Notes: generated from the sequence alone by a model not told the origin. Shown: positions 18,071 through 27,383, numbered from the stretch's first letter. The stretch: DNA of 64,000 bases from CAJXMH01 sp040220135 (GCA_040220135.1 JAVJTT010000026.1:124001-188000); one strand, 5' to 3'. Numbers and translations: made by a program.

Positions 18071-19597
18071 ATGGCAAATCAAGAAGAAAGTTTTAAGAGT
18101 ATTATCAGTCATGCCAAAGAGTATGGCTTTGTGTTTCCTTCCTCAGAAATCTATGACGGCCTCAGCGCGGTTTACGATTACGGTCCTTTGGGAAGCGAGC
18201 TAAAAAACAACCTAAAACAATATTGGTGGAAATGCATGGTGCAAATGCACGAAAACATTGTGGGAATAGATGCAGCTATCTTTATGCATCCTACCACTTG
18301 GAAAGCTTCCGGCCATACTGATGCCTTTAATGATCCTTTGATCGATAACAAAGACTCTAAGAAGCGTTATCGTGCCGATGTATTGGTAGAGGAATGGGTA
18401 GAAAAGATCAGAGGAAAGATTGACAAAGAGGTAACGAAAGCCGCCAAGCGCTTTGGCGATGATTTCAATGAAGCGGAGTTTCGTGCTACCAATCAAAGAG
18501 TTTTGCGCAACCATGAAAAGATTGACGAAGCCAATAAGCAATTCAAGGAAGCCATGGAAAAGGAAGACTTGGAAGCGGTTCGTCAGTTAATTATTGACTT
18601 AGATATTGCCGATCCGGTAAGTGGTTCTCGAAACTGGACCGAAGTGCGCCAGTTTAACTTGATGTTTAGCACCGAAATGGGCTCAACCGCCGATGGGGCG
18701 CAAACGATATACCTGCGTCCGGAAACGGCACAGGGTATTTTTGTGAACTTTTTAAATGTGCAGAAAACGGCACGGATGAAAGTGCCGTTTGGAGTAGCAC
18801 AAATTGGTAAAGCTTTTCGAAATGAGATTGTAGCACGTCAATTTATTTTCCGTATGCGGGAATTCGAACAAATGGAAATGCAATTTTTTGTGCGTCCCGG
18901 TGAAGAATTGAAGTGGTATGAGCATTGGAAAGAAGAGCGCATGAAGTGGCATTTAAGCTTGGGTATTCCCAAAGAGCGTTACCGCTTTCACGACCATTTA
19001 AAAATGGCGCATTATGCTAACGCAGCGGCCGACATTGAATTTGATTTTCCTTTTGGTTTTAAAGAGTTGGAAGGAATCCATTCCAGAACTGATTTTGATC
19101 TGAAGCAACATCAAGAGCATTCCGGTAAAAAACAGCAATACTTTGACCCGGAAGTCAACAAGAACTACGTTCCTTATGTAGTAGAAACCTCTATCGGCTT
19201 AGATCGCTTGTTTTTAGCTGTTTTCTCTTCTGCTTACCAGCAAGAGAAATTAGAAGATGGCAGTGAGCGAACCTTGCTTCGTATCCCTGCTTTTTTAGCT
19301 CCTTACAAAGCTGCTATTTTGCCTTTGACCAAGAAAGATGGTTTGCCCGAAAAAGCACGTGAGATCATGGATCTATTAAAGCTAGACTACAACTGCCAGT
19401 ATGATGAGAAAGACTCTATCGGGAAGCGCTATCGACGCCAGGATGCCATTGGAACACCGTACTCCATTACCGTAGATCATCAAACTTTAGAAGATAATAC
19501 GGTTACCATTCGAGATAGAGACAGTATGGAGCAGCAGCGAGTTAAGGTGGCAGAGCTTGACTCAAAGATTAGAGAAAAGATAAAAAACAACGGTTAA
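18071..19597 (+). CDS. glyS: Glycyl-tRNA synthetase (alpha2, eukaryote-like type)
   Basis: Class II aminoacyl-tRNA synthetase charging tRNA-Gly. The 508-residue single-chain enzyme is the dimeric type, not the bacterial alpha2beta2 type. Visible features: N-terminal YGPLGSELKNN motif 1 region, motif 2 around FRNEIVARQFIFRMREFEQ, the motif 3 stretch ETSIGLDRLFLA, and an anticodon-binding domain from about residue 415. Cytoplasmic and essential. It lies alone, with its own promoter and terminator. Confidence 0.97.
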   Translation: MANQEESFKSIISHAKEYGFVFPSSEIYDGLSAVYDYGPLGSELKNNLKQYWWKCMVQMHENIVGIDAAIFMHPTTWKASGHTDAFNDPLIDNKDSKKRYRADVLVEEWVEKIRGKIDKEVTKAAKRFGDDFNEAEFRATNQRVLRNHEKIDEANKQFKEAMEKEDLEAVRQLIIDLDIADPVSGSRNWTEVRQFNLMFSTEMGSTADGAQTIYLRPETAQGIFVNFLNVQKTARMKVPFGVAQIGKAFRNEIVARQFIFRMREFEQMEMQFFVRPGEELKWYEHWKEERMKWHLSLGIPKERYRFHDHLKMAHYANAAADIEFDFPFGFKELEGIHSRTDFDLKQHQEHSGKKQQYFDPEVNKNYVPYVVETSIGLDRLFLAVFSSAYQQEKLEDGSERTLLRIPAFLAPYKAAILPLTKKDGLPEKAREIMDLLKLDYNCQYDEKDSIGKRYRRQDAIGTPYSITVDHQTLEDNTVTIRDRDSMEQQRVKVAELDSKIREKIKNNG

Positions 19598-19599
19598 TG

Positions 19600-19670
19600 T
19601 TTAACTCTGGCAAAGTTTTAAACTTTGGCAGAGTTAAAGATCTTCAAGGTTTTTAAAACCTTGAAGGTCT
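19600..19670. repeat. Tandem pair of intergenic palindromes
   Basis: Two long imperfect palindromes stand end to end just after the glyS stop. The first has arms 19600-19618 and 19620-19638 (18 of 19 bases paired). The second has arms 19638-19653 and 19655-19670 (15 of 16 paired). Both are variants of the 'AACTTTG / CAAGGTTTT' palindromes found between genes in Bacteroidota. They lack a T-run and look like repeat elements rather than terminators. Confidence 0.7.
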
Positions 19671-19699
19671 CAATTAGCCTTTGTAAATTCTGTAAAAAG

Positions 19700-19732
19700 A
19701 AAAGCCCTAAAGCAAATCACTTTAGGGCTTTT
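19700..19732. terminator. Bidirectional intrinsic terminator (glyS / ompA-family gene)
   Basis: A perfect 13-bp stem, AAAAGCCCTAAAG/CTTTAGGGCTTTT, with a 7-nt loop. The A/T ends make it work in both directions, closing glyS on the plus strand and possibly the OmpA gene on the minus strand. Confidence 0.85.
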
Positions 19733-19746
19733 ATATGTTTGTTCTA

Positions 19747-19919
19747 TTTAACCCGAATTATGCAATAGGAGTTCACAATAAGTGAGTGAACTATTGCATC
19801 CATGAGGATTAACCCCGATTTAGAGATTCACCAAAATGGAGAAAGCCATTTTGGATGAAACTCTTTATCGATATGCATTAGAAATTGATTTCAATTTCTA
19901 ATGCATAGTTTGGGTTAAA
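19747..19919. repeat. 173-bp inverted-repeat element with three internal hairpins
   Basis: Outer arms 19747-19764 and 19902-19919 pair in 16 of 18 positions (TTTAACCC closing GGGTTAAA). Inside are hairpin 1 (19760-19799, ATGCAATA...GTTCAC stem with a 3-nt bulge), hairpin 2 (19831-19854, CCAAAATGG/CCATTTTGG, extendable to 19822-19864) and hairpin 3 (19872-19907, a perfect 17-bp stem with a 2-nt loop). It encodes no protein and has no T-run. It fills the gap between glyS and the OmpA gene. Confidence 0.75.
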
Positions 19920-19921
19920 AA

Positions 19922-20923
19922 TTAGTTGGTTTCTAAAATCTCTAACAACTCGTCTAACTTAGGTGTTAGAATAATTTCAGTTCTTCTGTTTTTAGCTCTT
20001 CCCTCTTTGGTGTCATTGGTAGCAATGGGTATAAAATCAGCTTTTCCGGCAGCGGTTAAGCGCTCTGCCTCTATTTTACTGTTTTCAAGAATGATTTTCA
20101 CTACTGAGGTGGCTCGCTTCACACTCAAGTCCCAATTGTCTTTCAAAGCGCCTGAACCGTTGTAAGGTACGTTGTCGGTATGACCTTCAACCAATACATT
20201 TACATCACTATTGTTAGCCAATACATTGCCGAGGTTTTTCAAGGCTTCTTTTCCTTTATTTCCAATGTTGTAGCTTCCTGAAGCAAACAGTAAGCTCTCA
20301 TCCATGGAAACGTATACTTTACCATTTTTTTGCTCAATGGTTAAGCCTTTGTTTTCGAAGCCTAGTAAGGCGTTTTGCACTTTTGATTTCAAGGCATTTA
20401 CGGTAGAGTCTTTACGACTTAAAATGGATTCCAGCTCGTTTACTTTGGCTTCTCTCTTTTCTAATTCGCTTTCTAGCTCCCTTAGGTTATTTTCTTTTTC
20501 AGCCAAGTTTCTTTGAGCTTCTTCCAAAGCGGCTGTTTGTTTCATCAGTTCTGACTTAGATTGCTTTAAGTCTCCAAACAACTCTTCCGTTTCCCTTTGG
20601 TTTCCTTGCAACATCTGCCGGTTTTTCTCAAGCAAAAGGTCGTAGGTCTCATTTAGCTTATCGTAGTTTTTCGTCATTACACGTAAAGACTTACCCATAA
20701 CGGTAGTGTCTTGAGAAAGTCCCTTGTTTTGCTTTTTTAAAGACTCTAGTCTCTCTTTGGCTTCAGTGTACTCTTCATCGATTTTACGATGTCTTTCTTT
20801 AATAGAAGCTAGCTCTTCCTCGCACATTTCTTTTTTTTGCTTTATGTCTTCTACCTTTTTGGCAGGAACACAAGCTGCAAAAACACTTGCGATTAAAATT
20901 GAATAGAAAATTCCTTTTTTCAT
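19922..20923 (-). CDS. OmpA-family lipoprotein with long coiled coil
   Basis: A 333-residue lipoprotein: signal peptide with lipobox (VFAAC, Cys at 17), then a long coiled coil (about residues 25-180, rich in E/K/L heptads), then an OmpA/Pal peptidoglycan-binding domain (about 205-325). The domain shows the classical VLVEGHTDNVP and the NRRTEIIL ending. It should anchor in the outer membrane and bind the cell wall through the OmpA domain, the coiled coil spanning the periplasm. It stands alone on the minus strand; its stop lies at the edge of the inverted-repeat element. Confidence 0.88.
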   Translation of the reverse strand: MKKGIFYSILIASVFAACVPAKKVEDIKQKKEMCEEELASIKERHRKIDEEYTEAKERLESLKKQNKGLSQDTTVMGKSLRVMTKNYDKLNETYDLLLEKNRQMLQGNQRETEELFGDLKQSKSELMKQTAALEEAQRNLAEKENNLRELESELEKREAKVNELESILSRKDSTVNALKSKVQNALLGFENKGLTIEQKNGKVYVSMDESLLFASGSYNIGNKGKEALKNLGNVLANNSDVNVLVEGHTDNVPYNGSGALKDNWDLSVKRATSVVKIILENSKIEAERLTAAGKADFIPIATNDTKEGRAKNRRTEIILTPKLDELLEILETN

Positions 20924-21010
20924 GGTTTGTGTATTTTGTACAATACTACGCCAAAAGCTTGTGGCCTAGTATGGCATTGTTAGACATTTATAAACAGCCA
21001 ACCTTTGATA

Positions 21011-21778
21011 TTAACCGTCAATTTCTACTAAGATAGGACAATGGTCTGAATGTTTGGCTTCGCTTAAGATGTTAGCTCGACTTAAACGCTCTTCCATGTT
21101 TTTACTTACCATGTGGTAATCAATACGCCAGCCTAAGTTCTTGGCCCTCGCATTGGCACGATAACTCCACCAACTATATTGATGAGGTTCTTCATTGAAA
21201 TATCGAAAAGAGTCAACAAAGCCAGAAGCAATAAACTCGCTAACCCATTCTCTTTCCTCCGGAAGGAAGCCAGAAGTGTTGGCATTTCGCTTAGGGTTGT
21301 GAATGTCAATGGGTTTATGACAAATGTTATAATCCCCGGAAATGATCAGATTGGGAATTTCTTTTTTCAAATCGTCAATGTAAGCTTGGAAGTCAGCTAA
21401 CCACTCCATTTTGAAATCCTGACGAGCATCACCACTCGAACCGGAAGGCATGTAAACGCTCATCACGGAATAGTCTTCAAAGTCAGCACGAATCACTCGA
21501 CCTTCCCGATCGTATTTCTCAATGCCACAGCCGTAAGAGATATGCTTGGGTTCTTCTTTTGACCAAATGGCTACTCCGCTGTATCCCTTTTTTTCTGCCG
21601 GATACCAATAATGATGGTAACTGAGATTTTCTAGCACTTCATCCTCTACTTGTTCTGGGTTTGCCTTTATTTCTTGCAAACAAAGCACATCCGGATTTGC
21701 TGCTTCAAGCCAATCTAAAAAGCCTTTGCGCAAGGCTGCTCGTATTCCGTTAACATTGTAGCTGATTATTCGCTTCAT
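21011..21778 (-). CDS. xth: Exodeoxyribonuclease III
   Basis: Base-excision-repair nuclease (AP endonuclease and 3'-5' exonuclease), 255 residues, EEP fold. Motifs: ISYNVNGIRAA at the N-terminus, CLQEIK with the metal-binding Glu, SGDYNICHKPIDI with the catalytic Asp/Asn pair, and SDHCPI with the catalytic His near the C-terminus. The start is the ATG at 21778 (MKRIISYN); the reading frame stays open 70 codons further upstream, but that extension is not conserved in the family and would overlap the divergent gene. A TAAATTCG -7-like element lies at 21821-21828. Confidence 0.95.
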   Translation of the reverse strand: MKRIISYNVNGIRAALRKGFLDWLEAANPDVLCLQEIKANPEQVEDEVLENLSYHHYWYPAEKKGYSGVAIWSKEEPKHISYGCGIEKYDREGRVIRADFEDYSVMSVYMPSGSSGDARQDFKMEWLADFQAYIDDLKKEIPNLIISGDYNICHKPIDIHNPKRNANTSGFLPEEREWVSEFIASGFVDSFRYFNEEPHQYSWWSYRANARAKNLGWRIDYHMVSKNMEERLSRANILSEAKHSDHCPILVEIDG

Positions 21779-21888
21779 TCTGCTGCTCTTTGGTGAATCT
21801 TTAATTTTACCGTGAAATTCCGAATTTATCGCGGAAAAATAAGGCAATGAGGCGACTAAAGCGGCATTGTCTACGTTAGTGATTTGCC

Positions 21889-24800
21889 ATGAATGCCCAA
21901 GCTTGTTTAAAAGCCATATCATTTGCCGTTTTGCTCTTCTTCCTGGGCATGAAGTTACAGGCGCAAGAATTGTCAAATTTGCGAACAAAAACCCTATCCC
22001 TAGAAAGTGATACCTTACTATTAGACACGCTCAGCATTATTCCTCAATCTGAAGTGATGAAGCTAAACGGAAGTTTTGTGAACGATAGCCTTTACCACTT
22101 TCAGTATGCGGAATCTAAATTGATCATAAAGCCTGGCTTGAAAGGGAAGGAGGTTGAATTGAGCTATCGGGTGTTTCCCCTTTCGTTTACCAAGCCATAC
22201 GCCCACAAAACCTTAGAGCAAGCTGAGCAAACCGATCCGGGTAAATATGATTATTTTACTTTAAAAGAGGACCCCAATGCCGGGCCGGATATTTTCTCCA
22301 TTAGTGGCTTGAACAAGAATGGTAGTATTTCTCGTGGAATCAACTTTGGGAACAATCAAGATTTGGCTGTTAATTCTAATTTAGACCTGCAGTTATCAGG
22401 AAAGATCAGTGAGGATGTTTCTATTCAAGCTGCCATCAGTGATAATAACTTGCCCATTCAGCCAGAAGGAAATACACAGCAATTGCAAGAGTTCGATCGG
22501 GTTTACATGAGGCTTTTCAATGAAAATTCTACTTTAATAGCCGGTGATTTTCTGATTAGTAGACCGGAAGGTTACTTTATGAATCTGAATAAGAAAGTGC
22601 AAGGTGGAGGTTTTTCTACTCGAATAGTAACCAAAGAAGAGCTTAATGAAAAAGACAATGGAGTATTAGAAGCTTCGATCAATGCCGCTATTTCAAGAGG
22701 TAAATTCTCTCGGCAAATCATTCCCGGGGTAGAGGGGAATCAAGGTCCTTATCAATTACAAGGGGCCGAAAACGAAAGTTTTATCATTGTCTTGTCAGGA
22801 ACAGAGAAAGTTTATGTAAACGGAAAGTTGATGATTCGCGGACAGGATAACGATTATGTGATTGACTACAATACCTCCGAATTAACTTTTACTCCAAGGC
22901 AAATTATTACCAAAGACATGCGGATTGTGGTAGAATTTCAATACTCAGAGCGAAACTACAGCCGGTCGGTGATCTTTTCAGAAAATACTTACAAAAAGGA
23001 AAAGCTAAAGCTCAATTTTAATGTCTACTCCGAACAAGATCACAAAAACCAACCGCTTCAACAAGATTTGAGCCTAGAGGAAAAACGAGTGCTTTCAGAG
23101 GTTGGCGATAACTTGAATCAAGCGGTAGTGAGCGGAATCGATACCAGTGGGTTTTTAAACGATCAAGTAATGTACAAACAAATTGATACCCTTGGATTTC
23201 AAAATGTTTTGGTGTACTCAAAAAATCCAGATAGCGCTATTTACCGTGCTCGCTTTAGCAATGTTGGGGAAGGAAACGGGAACTACATCCAGATTCGGAG
23301 CGATGGAAATGGACGGGTTTTTCAATGGGTGCAACCGCAAAATGGGGCGCCACAAGGAAGCTTTGAGCCGGTTATTCGTTTGATAACCCCTAAACGAAGA
23401 CAAATGGTCACTTTTGGTGGAGAGTATGAGTTTTCAAAAGAGACCAATCTAAAGTTGGAAGGCGCTTATTCGAAAAACGACCTCAATACTTTTTCTTCAA
23501 AAAACGCCAAAGATGATGACTCTTACGGCTTTCGAATGGATTTTCGCCACTCCGCTGTCTTGAGTAAGGACAGCAGCTCTGATAAAAGATGGAACAACCA
23601 ACTTTTTTACGAACAGCGGGGAAGAAACTTTCAGTTTATTGAACGTTACCGTGATGTAGAATTTGATCGAGATTGGAACATTCGAGGTTTGCCCTTGGAA
23701 GGGAATGAGTATTTAGTACGTGCTAAAACAGGCTTCTCCAAAAAACAAAGCGAGATCAATTATGAGTTTGGTTCTTTTATTAAAGGAGAAGACTATCAAG
23801 GAATTTCAAATGGCTACAGTGGAAAGTTTAAGAAAAAGGGTTTCTCGCTAAACTCTAGAGGGAGTTATTTGAATGTAGAATCGGACAACAACAGCGAGTT
23901 TTTAAGGCACTACACCACCGCCAAGCAAAAAGTTAAAAGCTTTACGCTCGGTGGTTACCTTGAACAAGAGCGAATTCTGTTTTATCAGGGAAAAAGCGAC
24001 ACCATACAAGGGGGAAGTTTTGATCGGACCATTTGGAAGGCTTTTATCGAAAAAGGAGATAGCACCACCGCTAACTTTTATCGATTAAGCTACAGCGAAA
24101 TCTATGATTACTTTCCCAAAACCAAAGACTTAGACTATGCCTTAAAAGGAGAAAATTTTGACTTTGAGTTTAATTTGGCTCAGAACCCTAGAAGTCGTTT
24201 AAATGGTAAAGTCACTTACCGAAAACTCTTGGTACAAAATGAAGAAATAACCAGTCGAGATCCGGAAAACACCTTGCTTGGTCAATTGGATTATAATTTG
24301 AAAGCACTGAAAGGTTTTATTTCTTCCAACACCTTTTATCAGATAGGAAGTGGCTTGGAAAACCGCAGGGAGTTTTCCTTTTTAGAGGTAAACGACGGAC
24401 AGGGAACCCATGTGTGGAATGACTACAATGACAATGGGGTTAAAGAATTGAATGAGTTTGAAGTTTCAGGGCCCAACAATAGTTTTCAAGCCAACTACAT
24501 TAAAGTGTTTACGCCAACAAACGATTTCATTCGAGTATTTAGTAATCAGTTTAACCAAGTGTTGTTTTTGCGCCCCAATGCGATTCTAAACACCAATAAG
24601 AACTGGCAAAAGTGGTTGGCCAAGTTCTCCAACAAAACCACATATCGAGCAGAACGGAAAACCCAGTTAGAGGAAGATATTTACAATCCTTTTAATACAG
24701 TGGTAGAAGATAGCAGTTTGATCTCCATCAATTCTTCATTCGCGAATACCTTTTACTTCAATCGTTTAAGCCCAAAATTTAGCATGGAGTACTTTTATTT

Positions 24801-25368
24801 GAACAACAAAAGCAAAAACCTTTTAACCAATGGTTTTGAAAGCCGAGAGATTTTGCAACACGAACTTAGGGCTCGTTATAACTTAAGCCGAATTTACTCC
24901 ATTGAAAATCGCTTAATGACAAGTGAGCGGTCAACGGGTTCGGAGTTTTTTGACAGCCGAAACTTTAACATTTACAGCCAAGAAGTAGAGCCAAGGTTCA
25001 TTTATCAGCCTTCGGTAAAATTTCGAATCAGCTTGGAAGCGAACTATGCAGAGAAAGAGAATTTAGAAGGCTTGGAAAAGTCCTTTCAGCGAAGCAGCAC
25101 AGTGGAACTGCAATTGAATGAGGCGGGCAAAGGAAATTTTTCTTTTAATGCCAGCTACATTGCGATTGACTTTAACGCTCCTTCAAACAGTTCTTTGGCC
25201 TTTGAAATGCTAGACGGTTTAAACCCAGGAGGTAACATTACCTGGAATGTTTTATGGCAGCGAAACCTCTCCAATAACCTACAGTTAAATCTCAATTATG
25301 GAGGAAGGAAGTCGGAAGGTATTCGGACTATTCATACCGGTGGCATGCAGGTAAGGGCTTTCTTTTAA
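21889..25368 (+). CDS. Large outer-membrane or cell-surface protein of unknown function
   Basis: An 1159-residue protein with a signal peptide (to about residue 26). Residues 30-140 look like an Ig-like domain. The segment about 145-220 holds a region conserved in Bacteroidota proteins of this kind: 'GSISRGINFGNNQDLAVNSNLDLQLSGK', broken up here as 'GSISRGINFGNNQD' and 'LQLSGKISEDVSIQAAISD', followed by 'NLPIQPEGNTQQLQEFD'. After about residue 400 it is a succession of amphipathic strands ending in MQVRAFF, as in a large beta-barrel. It may be a porin-like translocation channel; function unknown. It overlaps the next, convergent gene by 4 bp. Confidence 0.75.
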   Translation: MNAQACLKAISFAVLLFFLGMKLQAQELSNLRTKTLSLESDTLLLDTLSIIPQSEVMKLNGSFVNDSLYHFQYAESKLIIKPGLKGKEVELSYRVFPLSFTKPYAHKTLEQAEQTDPGKYDYFTLKEDPNAGPDIFSISGLNKNGSISRGINFGNNQDLAVNSNLDLQLSGKISEDVSIQAAISDNNLPIQPEGNTQQLQEFDRVYMRLFNENSTLIAGDFLISRPEGYFMNLNKKVQGGGFSTRIVTKEELNEKDNGVLEASINAAISRGKFSRQIIPGVEGNQGPYQLQGAENESFIIVLSGTEKVYVNGKLMIRGQDNDYVIDYNTSELTFTPRQIITKDMRIVVEFQYSERNYSRSVIFSENTYKKEKLKLNFNVYSEQDHKNQPLQQDLSLEEKRVLSEVGDNLNQAVVSGIDTSGFLNDQVMYKQIDTLGFQNVLVYSKNPDSAIYRARFSNVGEGNGNYIQIRSDGNGRVFQWVQPQNGAPQGSFEPVIRLITPKRRQMVTFGGEYEFSKETNLKLEGAYSKNDLNTFSSKNAKDDDSYGFRMDFRHSAVLSKDSSSDKRWNNQLFYEQRGRNFQFIERYRDVEFDRDWNIRGLPLEGNEYLVRAKTGFSKKQSEINYEFGSFIKGEDYQGISNGYSGKFKKKGFSLNSRGSYLNVESDNNSEFLRHYTTAKQKVKSFTLGGYLEQERILFYQGKSDTIQGGSFDRTIWKAFIEKGDSTTANFYRLSYSEIYDYFPKTKDLDYALKGENFDFEFNLAQNPRSRLNGKVTYRKLLVQNEEITSRDPENTLLGQLDYNLKALKGFISSNTFYQIGSGLENRREFSFLEVNDGQGTHVWNDYNDNGVKELNEFEVSGPNNSFQANYIKVFTPTNDFIRVFSNQFNQVLFLRPNAILNTNKNWQKWLAKFSNKTTYRAERKTQLEEDIYNPFNTVVEDSSLISINSSFANTFYFNRLSPKFSMEYFYLNNKSKNLLTNGFESREILQHELRARYNLSRIYSIENRLMTSERSTGSEFFDSRNFNIYSQEVEPRFIYQPSVKFRISLEANYAEKENLEGLEKSFQRSSTVELQLNEAGKGNFSFNASYIAIDFNAPSNSSLAFEMLDGLNPGGNITWNVLWQRNLSNNLQLNLNYGGRKSEGIRTIHTGGMQVRAFF

Positions 25369-26306
25369 CGTAATTCGTAAGAAGTAGAGCCCATTTCGTA
25401 ATCTTCGGCATACATGAAAATATTGTACACCCCTTCTAGCACTTCATAATCTTCAAAAGGTTTGGCCCAATCAAGGCAAACTTCCTTAGCTGATTTATTA
25501 TAGTCAATGGTAAGTTTGTCGGAGAAGTAGCCTTTAGAGCCGTTGAACTCAAAGCGGTATTCATCGCCCATACCGGGCGTAAGCAGCGTTCCATCAGGAG
25601 AAATAATGCGGATGTAGAGGTCTTTCTTTTCAGCCTTGGCCACCTTGTTTTCATCTACAGTAAAGCAAACTCTAATTTTATCGGTTCGTCTTGCTCGATC
25701 GGTTTCTTTGCCCGTCATGTCTCGTTTTACTTTTACCCCAAAAACCCGCACTCCTTTAACGTCTAGTCGACTGGCTAAAGCCACCTTGCTAGATAGGTTT
25801 TCATTGGTTTTTTGCAACTTTTGCGAACGACTCCGCTCTTTCGATAGGTCGCTTTTTACCGCTTGGTTTTCTTTTCGTAGTCCAACATTTAAGGTGTTTA
25901 ATGAGTCTATGGTTACAACATAGCCTTTCATAATCGTGCGCAAGGTTTTAGTCTCCTTACGCAGTTTGTAAATGGCAAAGTCCTTGTCTTTTACTTTATC
26001 AAGTAACTCTTCAACCTCCTGCTTTCTTTGAGATAATTCAACTTTCATGGAGTCATTGTCGGTTTCCAAGCTGTCAAATTCACTCAACATGTTTTCTAGT
26101 TCACTTTGTAGTTCTCCTCGCTCATCTGCAAGTAATTCGATTTCGGTACCTTTCTGAGATACTGTTTTTCGAAGTTCAAAATATTGCCAAAGGGTAATTC
26201 CCAAAACAATGGAAAGAAGGACGATTATGATGATCAAAATCCGATTGACCGATTTTGATTGTTCTGCATCAACTTTTAATGAATTTTTTCCTTCTTCTGT
26301 TGCCAT
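25365..26306 (-). CDS. Membrane-anchored coiled-coil protein of unknown function
   Basis: A 313-residue protein. After a charged N-terminus comes one transmembrane helix (about residues 23-45, ILIIIIVLLSIVLGITL), then a coiled coil (about 48-170), then a compact beta-rich C-terminal domain (about 175-313) containing VFGVKVKRDMTGKETD and the pattern IRVCFTVDEN. The topology suggests an inner-membrane protein with the coiled coil and C-terminal domain in the periplasm. Homologues are common in Bacteroidota without assigned function. The stop codons of this gene and the convergent large protein overlap. Confidence 0.65.
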   Translation of the reverse strand: MATEEGKNSLKVDAEQSKSVNRILIIIIVLLSIVLGITLWQYFELRKTVSQKGTEIELLADERGELQSELENMLSEFDSLETDNDSMKVELSQRKQEVEELLDKVKDKDFAIYKLRKETKTLRTIMKGYVVTIDSLNTLNVGLRKENQAVKSDLSKERSRSQKLQKTNENLSSKVALASRLDVKGVRVFGVKVKRDMTGKETDRARRTDKIRVCFTVDENKVAKAEKKDLYIRIISPDGTLLTPGMGDEYRFEFNGSKGYFSDKLTIDYNKSAKEVCLDWAKPFEDYEVLEGVYNIFMYAEDYEMGSTSYELR

Positions 26307-26351
26307 TTTTGTCTTTTTTGCAAATATAGGGCAATGCCTAGAACTGAATGC

Positions 26352-27383
26352 CTAATCTTTATAAATAGCCGTTTTAAGCTCTGTATTGTTAGTTTTTACG
26401 GCTCGAAACATACCCGAAGTGTTAAACGGCATACTCACGTTTCCATTCTGGTCGATGCTGATCAATCCACCTTGCCCACCAGCCTGTTTTAGCTTTTGGT
26501 GAATAATAAATTCACTGGCCTCTTTAACACTCTTTCCTTGATAGGCAATTTGGGCAGCCAGGTCATAAGCCACAGCATAACGAATGAAATACTCTCCGTG
26601 ACCGGTGCAAGATACAGCCACTAAATCGTTGGCATAAGTTCCGGCTCCTATAATGGGAGAATCACCGATCCGACCATAGCGTTTATTGGTCATGCCTCCG
26701 GTTGAGGTTCCGGCCGCCAACTTGCCATTTTTGTCTAAAACGGCACAACCTACGGTGCCAAACTTTTCATCCGTCGTAGCTTGGTAAGCGGTTTGCTGTT
26801 TTTGTTTGGCTTTTATCTTCTTCAAATAATTGAAGTTTTTTGGAGTAAAGAAATAGGAGTTAGGAACGGTGTCCAAGCCTAGAGATATGGCAAACTGATC
26901 GGCTCCATTTCCGCTGAGTAAAACATGTGGGGAGTGTTGTAAAACCGCTTGAGCAGCCTTGATCGGGTTCTTTACTATTTTTACTCCGGCAACCGCTCCT
27001 GCCTCCAAGGTGGCTCCATCCATAATCGAAGCATCGAGTTGATTGTTTTCTTCATGTGTAAAAACGGCACCCTTTCCAGCATTGAACAAGGGTGAGTTTT
27101 CTAGTATTTCAATGGTGGCTACCACCACATCTAAAGCTGGAGTCCCTTTTTCAATTAAGGCATACCCTTTTTCGGTTGCTTCTGCTAACTTTTGATGGTA
27201 GGCTTGTTCTAAAGAGTCGGAGTATTTTCCCCTTTCTTGACTGCCGGCTCCTCCATGAATTACTAGTCCGTAAGCTATCTTATCAGTTGTATTTTTCTTG
27301 ACTTTCTCAATTTCTTGCTTTTGTTCTTTGCTATGGCAAGCCCAGATAAATAGGATTAGAAGTAGAGTGGTGGTGTTTTTCAT
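26352..27383 (-). CDS. Isoaspartyl peptidase/L-asparaginase (Ntn hydrolase, T2), lipoprotein
   Basis: Autoprocessing Ntn-hydrolase that removes isoaspartyl residues or hydrolyses asparagine. The 343-residue precursor has a signal peptide with lipobox (FIWAC, Cys at 16), so it acts in the periplasm or at the outer membrane. Cleavage is expected before T210 (EKFGT|VGCAV), which becomes the N-terminal nucleophile of the beta subunit. The substrate-binding segment GTSTGGMTNKRYGRIGDSPIIG is present in parts (STGGMTNK, RIGDSPIIGAG). It stands alone on the minus strand. A second, unrelated asparaginase (type I) lies at 54041. Confidence 0.93.
   Translation of the reverse strand: MKNTTTLLLILFIWACHSKEQKQEIEKVKKNTTDKIAYGLVIHGGAGSQERGKYSDSLEQAYHQKLAEATEKGYALIEKGTPALDVVVATIEILENSPLFNAGKGAVFTHEENNQLDASIMDGATLEAGAVAGVKIVKNPIKAAQAVLQHSPHVLLSGNGADQFAISLGLDTVPNSYFFTPKNFNYLKKIKAKQKQQTAYQATTDEKFGTVGCAVLDKNGKLAAGTSTGGMTNKRYGRIGDSPIIGAGTYANDLVAVSCTGHGEYFIRYAVAYDLAAQIAYQGKSVKEASEFIIHQKLKQAGGQGGLISIDQNGNVSMPFNTSGMFRAVKTNNTELKTAIYKD

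Noticed and set aside
19747..19919. Inverted-repeat element as a transcription terminator of glyS
   Set aside because: A perfect hairpin terminator already lies at 19700-19732 and the element has no T-run.
21779..21988. 70-codon N-terminal extension of exodeoxyribonuclease III
   Set aside because: It overlaps the divergent gene start, shows no family similarity, and the ATG at 21778 gives the standard N-terminus.
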